Source of the DNA: Asterias amurensis
Taxonomy: Eukaryota > Echinodermata > Asteroidea > Forcipulatida > Asteriidae
Length of the DNA: 64,000 nucleotides
Reading direction: 5' to 3'
NCBI RefSeq assembly: GCF_032118995.1
Contig: NC_092651.1
Span: forward strand, 22,614,349 to 22,678,348
Shown: positions 36,225-47,848 of the stretch, piece by piece
Position numbering within the stretch: position 1 is the stretch's first letter
How the letters are laid out: every line of letters begins with the position of its first letter
Notes under the pieces: model-generated
Told to the model about the DNA's origin: nothing
The model's input: only the letters and a program-made list of their open reading frames with translations
Database searches by the model: none
Translations under genes and position numbers: made by a program

Positions 36225-38903
36225 ACTTTAAACGTTTCGATCTAGTCATCTTCATTGGGTGTGTCATGTTTTTGCAAGATGTCAAATTAAATAAAAATCA
36301 ACAGCAATTTGTTTAAACAAAAACCTAGAGAGAATGTTTTACTTTTGAAGTCTCATTTCTGCGTCCAATCTTATTTGAAATAATTATACCCTAAACATAT
36401 ATCGTTTTTTTCCAAAAAGCAACGGCACTAATTTAGTAGCCCCCCCCCCCCCCCTTCAATTATTCTTGAAGCCTTTTTTGCACCAAAAAAACCATAGTAT
36501 TTATAGAAGATTTATTTTGTAATGTCTTTTTTTAAGGGGGCATATACATTTTTCTCATTTTAACTTTGGGGATTTTCTCTTTTTGTCACTACAAATGAAC
36601 AAGAAACAACACTTCATAAATTAGATTCCTTTCTTCAATCAACCAAGATAACTATTAGAAACATTCCTGAGGGAGGGGAGTACTATTGCAAGTGCCTTTT
36701 GGTTTTGTCACAAAAATCACGTTTTTTTCTCCTTTTTTCGAACCATGGAGAAAGACCCCGCAGTCACCTAGTGCATATCGGAACAACTCAAAGTTTTAGG
36801 CTGCTAACCGCATCGGTGAAAATTACACATTTTTTTTCCCGTCATTTCTTGTGAGATTTTTAGAGGACCTTCTGGATTTTAAAGCATAATACAAAACAAT
36901 TAATAGTGTCGGTCGGGTGATTGTGTACGGTGTTTTTGCTTCTGCTTGTGTTGTCGCTACTTGTCGGTAGTTATCGGTAACTAGTACAACCCGTACACGG
37001 TGGTACGGTGGTGCACTGAATCTATAGATTTTTCAATCAGCAAATCTCAAAAACGCTCGTTGTGTACAAAAGCAAACGTTTCTTGTAAAAAACAAGCCTC
37101 AAGGTCTTTATGCGGATGCATGCGCAGATCCATCCCGCGTGCATCTTGAAGCTGCGCAGTACACAGAATTAAGATTTGCCATCAGGGAGTTATATCATTC
37201 TTGACCCGACGTAGTTTTGCTCAAGGTCCTGGATACTGACTCTACGGCTTATATTATGAGTGGCCATCTATGACGGCTATCTCAACATATACTTTCCTCT
37301 TTAAACCGTTTCATCGAACTCTTGTGGGTCATGCTGTTACGTGTCCAGTTCTCTCATGATCGACATTATGCAACGATTGAATAACAGACTGATTAATATA
37401 CTCGCGGACACCGCTGACTACGTTTCAAAGGGATGGCACAAAATACAAGTTGTTATAACAAATGTTATCATTTTATTTTGAAAAAAAATTACTTGACAAA
37501 ATAATTTCATTTTAACATGTTCTTTCAATCGGCCTTTTCTATATAAAATCGTTTTTAAAATTAGTTGTCACATGCTTGCTTTTTTTAAACCTTTTTTTTT
37601 ATGATGACCGGGGATTCAGATGCGACAAAAGAATTGAATGCGTATGTATGGCTGCATAGATTGATTGATTTAATTTTTTATTTATTGTCTCATTTATTGA
37701 ATTTTATTTTTATTTATTTATTTAATTTAATTTATTTTTCCGTTAATATGTGGTGGTGGGGGGGGGGGGGGCTTAATTTACTAAGCCTATAAAGAGCACC
37801 AAACGTGTTTGACAAGAGATTATTACAATTATTTTGATGTATAATTTTGAAAAGTCTATAAGGAGCACGTAGCTAGCTCAAAAGTACATAATTATTTTGT
37901 TATATTGTTCAGGGTATACGAAAAAAACATGGAGGTAGAAATACTAAACAGAAACCATATTAATTGTGTTACTTAAGTTACTGCTTATTCCTCCATGCTG
38001 TACTAATAATTTCGGTTTGCGGTAGCACCATGCGATGGCCTGCCAGGTATAGGTGATACTCAAGCTATGGCTTACTGTCACAATCCTGATTGACGGGTTC
38101 GAATATTCTGCAGAAGTCGGTACAGGACTGAAATGCGGAGCTGTGATTCATATTTTTCAAGAAGGGGGAAACTACCCCCAAGCTGCACTACCCCATTAGT
38201 TGGATAGTGTTTTCGAAATTCAATTCCATTGTTTTCGAGGTTGCACCCATCTCAATTACACCCAAGTGCGCAAAACAGCACTCTGCGCAAAAACACTTGG
38301 CAGTGAAGTCATTGCGCACGCGGCACAGTGAATTTCGAATACATGACATGTACAAGTTTAGTATCCTTTCTGATCACGTTCCACTCAACGTGACAATTTC
38401 AATGGCTCTGTGTATTTTTATCACTAATCGCACACCCATGCCCTGTCGACCGACATGTAGCGACCTTTTTTAATTGTATGCTAGGTCTATTGGTCTGGTC
38501 TAATGGTCTAGTGGGCACACGTGCTAACTACGCACGAATACTACCAAGGCAGGCAGGATCATCAAACTTCGGCAACATGACGCACTTTCCTGCATCATGG
38601 AGCTCGCGTCATCTTTCGCCATATTTAAAACAAATCAACGAGATGTGACTACAGGCTCTGTCTTGGCCTTGCCCTTCGATGTAACCATAGAAAACCTTTA
38701 TGATGTGACGTACGAAACAATGCTTGATTTGACTTTGACTGTAAAAGGGGGTCAGTGGTTTCGGCCCCTCCGACCATAGAACGCATCTAGCTTTGCCAAA
38801 AGATGCACGTCCACCGTTTCCGCCATTTGGGTGGTCGATTTCTTGAGCGTCTCGAAACAAAATGGGTGGGTCCTTTTATGATAAGACTGAGCCCCTATTG
38901 CTT

Positions 38904-39130
38904 GCTTGTTACCAAGTAAGTTTTTATGCTAACAATTGTTTTGAGTATTCACCATGTCCAACAGAGCCTGTAAACACTGATGTAACTTAAAGACACTGGA
39001 CACTTTATTGTCAAAGACCAGTCTTCTCACTTGGTGTATCTCAACATTATGCTCAAAATAACAATTAAACCTGTGGACATTTTGAACTCAATTTGGTCGT
39101 CGAAGTTGCGAGATGAAAGAAGCACACTGC
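38904..39130 (+). mobile_element. Two partial family A MITEs
   Basis: A right-hand piece (AAGTTTTTATGCTAACAATTG to TTCACCATGTCCAACAGAGC, given in words) is followed by a left-hand piece starting TTAAAGACACTGGACACT and running to CGAAGTTGCGAGATG. Each lacks its other end. Confidence 0.65.
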
Positions 39131-40149
39131 TCCGAAACTGATGACGAGGCTCACGCTAAGACGGTTTCATAGACCTTTATCACGCTGTCACCGTCTTGGT
39201 CATGTGATAAAGTTCTACAGGGAAATCTGTCCACCGGAGGATTTTGTCCCTAATAATGGGAAGTTAACGTAAAGATTCTGTCCTCAATAACGGGAAATGA
39301 ACGTGAGCTGCTGATGAAGGAGGTTCAAAAGAGGGCGCTCTACACAGTTGGGGACAGAATCTCCCGGTTGACAGTCTCGAAATCACACCCACCGGAAACC
39401 CAAACATTATAATTAAAATTTTGAAAAATTATTTGAGAATGCCATAGAAGTAATCACGAGGGGCCTAGAATGATTGTTAGTGAACATTGTGAAAATTAAA
39501 GTCATTTGACCGACGACGAGGATTCATCTTCTGTTGGATGAACAGCCGTCGTAAACACAGCGCGACTTTTTTTCCTGTATATGAAACAGTCGTCGTGACG
39601 ACCCACAATGCTTTGAACTTCCTCTTTTAATGCCGATCCGTGTACGAGGTATTTACCGATCAGAAACATCTTTTAAAATCTATGAACATCAACTTGTTGT
39701 TAACTATTTTGCCATGTTTTTAGCAATTTTCATAAATTGAAGAATTTTCCCCATCATATTTTGCTGAAATTTTCGACAATTATTGATTTTGTGAAGTCGA
39801 TTAAAGCGAAACAAACTGGACACAAATTCAGCAACAGCAACATAATAATATTGTACGTACTCGACATAAATTTGTACGTACATGTGTGTGTTGCCGCTGG
39901 AAGCCACTAACTAAAATTACATTAATCCCCTACTTTTACAACAAATAAAACTAGAGGTACATTCCCAGTAACTGTAGAATTAAATAAATAGTGGAAACCG
40001 TTTTTATTTTTTCTGAAGCAGCCATGTATGTAACAATTTGCAACAACTTACATTTACAACAAGAGCAAAGATAGAAACGGAACAACCCAATCCATCCAAC
40101 CTACTAAAAACATGAGATGAGAAAGAGACTGAGAGTGAGATATGGACAT

Positions 40150-40317
40150 GACCCTCAGAGCCCAATTTCATGGCTCAATTTCATGGCTCTGTTAACCCCA
40201 TTATTCTGCCCTTGCATTACAAGTTGCATTGTCATACAGCTCATATTGGGTACTTAAAATTTTGTGTCGTATACACTGATTGCCAGGGTAAGCAGCGCCA
40301 TGAAATTGGGCCCAGAT
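40150..40317. mobile_element. Foldback MITE, family E copy
   Basis: AGAGCCCAATTTCATGGCTC at the left is mirrored by GCCATGAAATTGGGCCC at the right. Inside, TTACAAGTTGCATTGTCATA and TGATTGCCAGGGTAAGCAG are family-like. Confidence 0.65.
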
Positions 40318-40842
40318 GACGGATTGAGATTCATTCAGTTGAGAAGATTCAGACTAGAAATAGAATTGAACATTAAAAGTACAGAACTTAGAAACATGAT
40401 TAGAGACTGAAAACTTACCATTTCTGATCCTGAGCAAGAGAAGAATTGGTAAGAATAGCTAATTTCTAAAAATAGCACTCCGCACACATAAAAAATAAAA
40501 ATAAAATACACACTCGATACTCATTGGAATCAGATTCTAGTCTTACTCTCTGTTTTCATATCATTGTCATTGTCAAAATTCTCTAATTGGTTTGTGCACG
40601 CTTAATACTAATAGTTGCATGTCTGAGCTATTATTTATATTCTATGTTTACTCGTTCGGACTGTTAAACGCGGTGGCAGTGCGTTGATCATGTGAGAGCT
40701 AGAAAGTGGAATGCTTGTCTGACACACAAATATTTTCAATTTGAGCAAAGATGACGTCGTTTAGAGTGGTGGAGTGTTATTGTGTAAACCTGATATTTGT
40801 TTGTCAATTCACTCACAGTTTCTAAATTTGTTATTGTTTCAG

Positions 40843-43800
40843 ATGGCCAAGAAAACGGACAAGAAGAAAAGTCGCTCCGCCCTGAACGAGGTGGTGACCA
40901 GGGAGTACACGATCCATCTCCATAAACGCATTCATGGAATGTAAGTCAGTCGTCAACTATCATCAAACCCTGGGGGTCATGTCACACATGCCAATTTACA
41001 GGCAACCAATTCAAGGCAGAGAATTCACTGACATCTGAATGTTCACATAGTGTTGTTATTTGGGATCGTAAGACGTTATTCGTATAGTACTAGGGCCTTA
41101 ATATTTACTTCTTTTTTTTTCAAAACTTATTTAAACCTACTAGTTTTTTTGTTTTGTTTTTTTTTTGGGGGGGGGGGGGTTTACTACAAAAAAAATGGTA
41201 AAATAGTATTTTAAAAAAGGGTGCGGGCGGGGACGATCAACTGGTATTTTTTTTTTTTTGCATTAAGCCTGGTTCATATTTCCTGCAAATTAGAAGCGAA
41301 TTTTGATGTCACATGGCTGTTTTATCAGCAAATGTTTAGAAGGATTTGACTGCTGCGAATTATTTGTGATGATTTTGTGCAACAAAATTCATTTCGGATT
41401 CGCAAGAAGTACGAACTGTGCTCCCAAAGTGTTCCTGTAGCATGTACTGCAGCTAGTTGCCCCCAAGTTGCCTCCTGTGATAAGTTCCCAACAGCTGAAA
41501 TGTCATGCCTGTAAGAATGAGATGAACCTTCTCTGAAGGTAGAAGAACTACGTAAATTCTAATAAGAATTTTTGTTGTTTTCCAGTTCCTTCAAGAAGCG
41601 TGCCCCAAGGGCCATCAAGGAGATCCGCAAATTCGCCAAGAAGATGATGGGAACAGAGGATGTGCGAGTAGACACAAGACTCAACAAGCACGTCTGGTCC
41701 AGAGGAGTCAGGTCAGGCCAATTAATGTTTTGTACAGGCTCGTTTAACTTTGCTAAAATGTATTAAAAAAAATGACTGCGGATAATTACAGTTGAATGTT
41801 ACTGTAGATAATGTCACGATCAGCTTCTAGTACATGTTTATTAAGGAACATGGTGTGAGCTAGAGGGTTGTATGGGTGTCGTTTGGATAGTGACACCCAA
41901 TTTTAAATTTGGACACCCTGTCTTATAGGCATGCGCAAATAATTTGAATATCCGGTTAATGGCGAATAGGTTTTCCTATCCATAACCGCGAATGCCTTTT
42001 TGTTCTTAAGCAGATATCCGCAAGGAGTGCGATTACCGATTTATAAACCAGATAGTCCTGTAATTACAACCGAGTAACCGGATATTCCTCGATCATCGGC
42101 ACACAACTGATAGGAAAGTGTTGTCTGAATCCTTATGAAACTTCTATTCCGATAGCATAAATAAAGTATTTAACTATGCTCACCTTCGTGAAGAGTTAAA
42201 AAAAAAAGACATTTCTAAGCAGATATCCGCAAGGAGTGCGATTACCGATTTATAAACCAGATAGTCCTGTAATTACAACCAAGTAACCGGATATTCCTCG
42301 ATCATCGGCACACAACTGATAGGAAAGTGTTGTCTGAATCCTTATGAAACTTCTATTCAGATAGCATAAATAAAGTATTTAACTATGCTCACCTTCGTGA
42401 AGAGTTAAAAAAAAAAGACATTTCTGACAAAATTTGTTCAAAGATTGCAAAAGTTTTCCTTCATCTAGTGTCAGGCATGATCTAAAGAAAAAGGAATTCA
42501 CCATCTTAAAATTAGATCCGTTTATTTTTATGAATCAACCGAGTAACACTGTCTACTGTAATACCAATCCGCCCATAACATCTCAATTTTTTTTTGTTTA
42601 ATAGCGCCCTCAGACCGCGGTAAAAAATATATTTGAATATCCGGTTAATTTCGGATAGTTGGCCAGCGGTTAACCGAATACCAGATTTCACTATTCGCCC
42701 AGCACTACTGTCTTATCTGTCATATTACATGGAAATGTGTTTTAAGTGAATAATGTGGACACCCAGTTTTTCAAATTTCGAGCAAAGTAGGACACCCTTT
42801 TACCAAATCCTGGTTTAAACCTTTTTATTAGAATTATGCATCAGGGATAAATAATCTTATTTGTTTTCACCCAACACACCGATGTACATGTATACTCCTC
42901 TGTTTCCTGAAGCTCTGTGGTAAAAACCCAGAAGCAAATCCCTCACCAATGTCACATCCATTAAATTGTTGCGGTCTAGCTGCGAACATGCTTCAAATTG
43001 CCTCTAGCCACCGGGCTAGCTCGCTGGTCCAGTGGTGAGACATCTGCACAAGCAATGCAAGGATCGAGGGTTAAAACCGATTCAGCGTGTTTTGCTTGTG
43101 TTGTTGTTTTTGTTTTTTGTTTTTTTACTGAACTTTGTGAAAGTATAGAGAACATAGTGTAGTGGGAAAACAATTTTTGTTGTTTTTCCCAATTGATGCA
43201 AATTTAACATTGTATCTGTCCGTAACAGTATTCTGTTGACAAAACCAAATAAAGACCCTACCTTTATTTAAGACGGGTTGTCACTATTGGGAGATTAGTA
43301 TTGTGACACCATAAGTGCTGGGCGAATAGTGAAGTTTTGATATTCGTATACCGCCGGCCAACTATCCGAAATTAACCGGATATTCGAATAGTTTTTTTTG
43401 CCGCTAGAAGGCGCTGTTCATTTGTGAATGAGGCTGATCGTATGGGCGGATTGATATTAGTTTTAGACAGTGTCACTCGGTTCATTCATAAAAATAACCG
43501 GATCTAATTTAAAGATGGCGATTTGCTTTTTCATTTGATCGTGATTGACTCTACGTGAAGGAAAACTTTCGTAATCTTTGAACAAATTACGTCAGAAATA
43601 TCATTGTTTTAACACTTCACGGAGGTGAGCATAGTTAAATACTTAATTTATGCTGTTTTATGCTGTTTTAATAGAAGTTTCATAAGGATTCAGACAAAAC
43701 ATTCCTATCAGTTGTCGCCCAATATCGCGGACATTCGGATATTAAAAGAATATCAGGTTACTTGGTTGTAATTACAGAACTTTCCGGTTTATAAATAGGT

Positions 43801-44199
43801 ATTCGCGCCCTATGCTGATATCCGGTTAGGAAAAAAAAGTCATTTGTGGTTACGGATAGGAAAACCTTTGCCATTAACGGGATATTCGAATAATTCGCCC
43901 AGGCCTAAACACCACACTTGCTTGATAATTATCATTGATACGTCTTAAGATCAATCTTAGCTCTTTGTGAAATCGAATTCCAATAGATTGGTTTGTGTTT
44001 AAATTATTACAATGTCTATCAATACTTCTGGCCTGTGTTGACATGCTGGTGAAATTTGTTTGACCTTTGACAGGAGTGTACCATTCAGAGTAAGGGTACG
44101 TCTGGCCAGAAAGAGAAATGAGGATGAAGACTCTCCCAACAAGCTTTACACGTTAGTCACCCACGTCGATGTTGTAACATTCAAGGGTATGTAAACTTC

Positions 44200-44239
<40 letters not shown>

Positions 44240-46010
44240 GTTTTATATTTTATTTTTTTTTTGGGGGGGGGATTGTTGTACATCAACCAAATAAGTCTTA
44301 TTCCCTCCTGCAATCTCAAGTTTCTGATTTTTTTCAACAAGCGTTTAATTTGTTTCTGTCTTGTAAATAGGTGAAATCTGTTGCCATTTTACATGTTTTT
44401 TTTTTCAATGTAACTGTATTGTGTTCAGCTTGCATGGTATGCCATCTACCGACTGATTTTCATGGTTGTTTTCCCTTTGAAAAAAAGCAAAAATACAAAT
44501 TGAGATTGAATAACCTTAAAGTGTATTTATTTATTAGCACATACCACATGTAGGGCAGCCTTTTTACTGAATGAAACTTTCCTCTTTTAAAATGTTTCCA
44601 AATGACCAAGTATCATGCCTGGTTTCTGTACTTTTAAATTTCCATGTGTTCTTTGCTTGTGGTACAATGAAAATTGTGTTTCATCTATTTTTACTAAGAC
44701 CAGTGTTGTAGCTGGACCAAGTTGAGTGGAGGGCGCTAAATCCAATTCGGTCCACCAGGGGGCGCGCATTTCAGCAAAATGATTCATTTTTAGATGTAGG
44801 GCTATCATTGCTGAAGTGCAATCTGGGGCAAATTTATTCTGGGCAGTACAGTGTATTTTGCTCAGTGCTCAGAGTGCTGGGAGAAATTTGTTAGTTCAGG
44901 GGCTGGCACCGCCCGCACGCCCTTTGGCTACAACATTGACATCAGAATTTGATTGACCGTTTGTTTGTTTGAATTTGAATGACTTATTTGACTACAGTGT
45001 ACATATGTATGATGGCTTTTCAAAATTGATACTTTGTACTATGTACTTTTTCCCCAACACAAAACTCGATGTCCCCAGATTTACATAAAACTTACATGGT
45101 TTGAAGATAATGATAGTAGAAAGCTTCCCGTGAAGTTTTACCCACTGAGGTGCTGTACTTTTTGAGAAATAAGTAAAGCAAGTAATTTTCGTCTCAGATT
45201 TTGCATTTAAAAGCAGTAAACAGTTATGTTATGTTTATAGTATAATATCATAACTGGTTAATGGGTTTTTACATGTTAAAATTATTTTGTGACTTGTCTG
45301 ACTCGTTTCTCAAAAACTGCAGAACTTTATTTAGTAATGTTCGAAGGGAAGCTTTCCACTATCACTATGTGGAAGTGTCATGGCCGAGCTGTTAAGAGCA
45401 CCGAATTCAAACTCTGGTGTTTCTGATCACCAGAGTGGGGGTTCGAATCCCCAGCCGTGACACTTGTGTGCTTAAGCAAGACACTTAACCATTGCCTCGT
45501 CCTTCAGATGAGACGTAAAGGCGTTGGTCCCATGTGTTGTGTAACGCATGTAAAAGAACCCAGTGCACTTATCGAAAAGAGAAGGGGTTCGCCCCGGTGT
45601 TCCTGGTTGTGGCTGCTTAATGTTTGGTAGATACGTGCGCTATATAAGACTTCGATATTATCTTCAAACCATGTAATAGGTAAATCTGTTGACATTTTTG
45701 AAAAGTACCCAAATCCTTTAATTCAATAACAACATCTACAGAATTGTCAAAACTAATCAAGCTTTTCGTGTTTGCTATGAGTTAGGGACAAATAAAAAGA
45801 CGTGGGGACTGCTTAGGCCAACAAAACTTTACAAACTCTGATTTGACTATAAGGTTAAATTGTGTTGTACTTGTACTTACAATATGAAACCAGCCTAGTA
45901 GAACTCAAAAGGTACTACACATATTTGATCTTCAGTTTCTCATACTTTTTCTTCCTTTGTTTTTTTCTACCACAGGATTACAGACAGTTAACGTAGACAG
46001 CGAGGACTAG
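40843..46010 (+). CDS. RPL31: 60S ribosomal protein L31
   Basis: eL31 is a structural protein of the large ribosomal subunit near the peptide exit tunnel. Coding exons are 40843-40940, 41586-41711, 44074-44186 and 45976-46010 (stop 46008-46010). All have GT/AG borders and join in phase into 123 residues; the human protein has 125. Conserved stretches read [62 protein letters not shown] and LQTVNV. The ATG is the first triplet after an acceptor AG (40841-40842), so a non-coding first exon must lie upstream, as is usual for this gene. I could not place that exon. The intact frame and the real introns rule out a processed pseudogene. Intron 2 of the coding part (41712-44073) holds two opposed copies of one repeat. 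Confidence 0.97.
41264..41430. mobile_element. Foldback MITE, family C copy 3
   Basis: TTAAGCCTGGTTCATATTTC at the left faces TTCGCAAGAAGTACGAACTG at the right. The interior has TTTGATGTCACATGGC. It sits in the first RPL31 intron of the coding part. Confidence 0.65.
41931..42708 (+). mobile_element. Foldback-type element, family G copy 1, with internal duplication
   Basis: The left end has TTTGAATATCCGGTTAATGG and CGAATAGG; the right end has CCGGTTAATTTCGGATAGTT and TTCACTATTCGCCCAGCAC. ATATCCGGTTA and CCGGATATT words recur throughout. The interior contains a 209-bp tandem duplication. The inverted counterpart is at 43314-43905. Confidence 0.75.
42007..42425 (+). repeat. 209-bp tandem duplication, two nearly identical copies
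   Basis: Copy 1 (42007-42215) and copy 2 (42216-42425) both start TAAGCAGATATCCGCAAGGA and both end with AAGACATTTCT. I see only two differences: CGAGTAACC against CAAGTAACC, and TTCCGATAG against TTCAGATAG. The near identity points to a recent event inside the family G element. Confidence 0.9.
43314..43905 (-). mobile_element. Family G copy 2, inverted relative to copy 1
   Basis: It starts GTGCTGGGCGAATAGTG and ends GGATATTCGAATAATTCGCC, the reverse order of copy 1. Shared interior words include GAGCATAGTTAAATACTT, CATAAGGATTCAGACAA, GGTTACTTGGTTGTAATTAC and CCGGTTTATAAA. It has a single copy of the segment duplicated in copy 1. Confidence 0.75.
44199..44239 (+). repeat. (TTG)n microsatellite
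   Basis: About 13 consecutive TTG repeats start 12 bp after the donor of the third RPL31 coding exon. Confidence 0.95.
45071..45690. mobile_element. Foldback element split by a SINE
   Basis: The left arm reads TTACATGGTTTGAAGATAAT then GATAGTAGAAAGCTTCCC. Its reverse complement appears in two pieces, GGGAAGCTTTCCACTATCAC at 45351 and TATCTTCAAACCATGTAA at 45659, separated by the SINE at 45375-45660. Inner words TACTTTTTGAGAAATAAG and CTCGTTTCTCAAAAACTGCA also pair. It lies in the last RPL31 intron. Confidence 0.75.
45375..45660 (+). mobile_element. Full-length tRNA-Leu-derived SINE
   Basis: The tRNA head at 45377-45462 has acceptor arms GTCATGG/CCGTGAC (7 pairs), an A box GGCCGAGCTGTTAAGAGCAC, anticodon loop TTCAAAC (CAA, Leu) with a long variable arm, and a B box GGTTCGAATCC. 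The body follows with GCTTAAGCAAGACACTTAAC and TTCAGATGAGACGTAAAGGC. The tail GTGCGCTATATAAGACTTCG resembles the tail of the LINE fragment at 9650. Pol III boxes look intact. Confidence 0.85.
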
Positions 46011-46214
46011 ATGCTTAAAAAGATATTGGGGGTTTGTGGACAACTTTTTGATGCTTTTGATGAATGTAGTGTTCCGACGTGACCTGGTACTTGGTGATCT
46101 GATGGAATGTAGAGATTTGAAGTGTCTCAACACTACATGAATCTGTGGCGTGTACAGATTCAGGGCTGACTTTATTCATGTTGGGAATCATGGGGTTTAA
46201 GATGTTTTCTGGAA

Positions 46215-46220
46215 AATAAA
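46215..46220 (+). terminator. Polyadenylation signal of RPL31
   Basis: AATAAA lies about 205 bp after the stop and 90 bp before the family A MITE at 46312. It is the only canonical signal in the expected place. Confidence 0.75.
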
Positions 46221-46311
46221 ATAGCATCACGCTACCGGAAGATTATAATTATGTCTTATTGTCTCCTTATTTGTTGTTGAGTTACAATGCCCATTTTGCA
46301 TAGGTGCCATC

Positions 46312-46674
46312 TTAAAGACACTGGCCACTATTGATAACTGTCCAATAGTCTTATCAGTTGGTGTATCTTAACATATGTACATGTATAAAATAACAAACCT
46401 GTGAAAATTTGAGCTCAATCGGTCATCGAACTTGCGAGATATTAATGAAAAAAGAACACGCTTGTCCACCATGGTCGCAAGAAGTTTAGAGACCTCAAAT
46501 TCTGAATCGGAGGTCTCTTATCAAAATTACTTAGTTCTCGAAAACTATGTCACTTCAGAGGGAGCTGTTTATCGCAATGTTGTATACTTTCAACCTCTCC
46601 CCGTAACTCGTTATCAAGAAAGGTTTATGATAATAATTATTTTGGGTAATTACCAATAGTGTCCACTGCCTTAA
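46312..46674 (+). mobile_element. TTAA-flanked MITE, family A copy 7
   Basis: The left end is TTAAAGACACTGGCCACTAT, the right end is ACCAATAGTGTCCACTGCCT followed by TTAA. It lies just downstream of RPL31. Confidence 0.9.
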
Positions 46675-47131
46675 AAACAGTATACATGTACATGTAAATA
46701 AGTCAAGGTGGATGCTATGCTGTAGTTAATGTCTATAAATTAGTGTATTATGCCAGCTTTTATACGTGTAATGTAAACTGTACTGTTCAAATTGGTGTGC
46801 CATGATGGTTTTGACTGTACCCCGAATCCTGTCAATTTGAATCCTGTACTCCCTGTTGGTGTTGATCATGGGCGTTGGATTTGCATGTCGTTATAAGGAA
46901 CACGGCCATAGTATAATAGTTGATATATTGTACTTGTGAGTGCACAAGGCTCGAGGTCGGGGATACGAGAATGGCACCCTAAGGTTACCCAAATGTTGAT
47001 GAATCTTGAGTGCGAATTGGATTTTCGGGTTTCGATAATAAATAGCACAAAATACAGGCGTGGTCATTATGACTTCAAGGGTAAACGAGGGGTCGATGTG
47101 CACCTTGTGGTCTGTAGGATCAGTGGGCACG

Positions 47132-47398
47132 TTAGGGGGTTCCGGTTCGAATTAGCTTCCCTTGGTCGACCCGGCGGTGCTCATTCCGGTGAGCCCCTGA
47201 CAAAGAGTTAATCGAACGATCACACTCGCCCTCTCGTATTTCATTACAACTATCAAAGTATTTTTCATCTGCAAAATATTTTGAATTTGCCAGACGAGGA
47301 TGAGAGGATGGGACCGAGCGAACTTCGAAATGTCCCTGACGCGAAAGTCGAGTGAGAGAATTGTCAACGTTGGCGGCGTTATCCTCCCCACGACCCAT
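47132..47398 (-). CDS. Orphan 88-codon reading frame of unknown function
   Basis: I do not recognise this. On the - strand an ATG at 47398 stands in a very good context (GTGACCATGG) and opens 88 residues starting MGRGEDNAANVDNS, rich in charged residues. It stops at 47132-47134. The stretch is more CG-rich than its flanks. Directly downstream another frame stays open from about 47150 to 46960 (with VHIDPSFTLEVIM and FCAIYYRNPKIQFALK). That could mean a spliced gene, a frameshifted relic or chance. No clear donor or acceptor joins the two. Treat as a weak candidate only. Confidence 0.25.
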   Translation of the reverse strand: MGRGEDNAANVDNSLTRLSRQGHFEVRSVPSSHPRLANSKYFADEKYFDSCNEIREGECDRSINSLSGAHRNEHRRVDQGKLIRTGTP

Positions 47399-47848
47399 GG
47401 TCACAGAATTCGGGATTGACTAGCAATTATTTTAATGGGTTGTCTAAAAAACAGGTGTCCCAGGTTTTCGACTTGTTCCTCTGTTTAATATTGACAGATT
47501 TAAATGTAAAATACACAACAAATAAGTTAAATTTACAGCAGGTCGAATTTTTTTCAAGAATTTTGTAGCATAGCCTTATTTTCAAAGAGCACCTGTTTTC
47601 ATTGAATCTCAGTTCGAGTTGATCGAGTTGTTTATGATGGACGACCAAACTTCCATTACATTGATACCTTTTTCAGGAAGATTAAAGTAGTTTAAATATT
47701 TTTTTAACAAAGTCCTGAATTACGTTAACTAAAATGCCCTTTAGGCCAACATCGAATTATTATGTTCTCTGCCCATTTTCGAGGATTTGAACATGGTTAG
47801 GGTGGGATAGGAATAGTACCATTATTTATTTTGTCCTAGTGATTTTGT

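Larger units (their letters stand above)
36225..40842. other. Intergenic DNA between the bZIP gene and RPL31
   Basis: The two genes point away from each other, so this interval should hold both promoters. I see no further coding exon. It has a C16 run near 36440, T-rich low-complexity DNA with a G run at 37670-37772, partial family A MITEs at 38904-39130 and a family E foldback at 40150-40317. A CRE-like TGACGTC occurs at 40752-40758, close upstream of the RPL31 start exon; its use is unproven. Confidence 0.5.

Noticed and set aside
43005..43080. tRNA-like sequence (GCTCGCTGGTCCAGTGGTGA)
   Set aside because: An A-box-like and a weak B-box-like word exist, but the acceptor arms do not pair, so it is at most a decayed tRNA-derived fragment.
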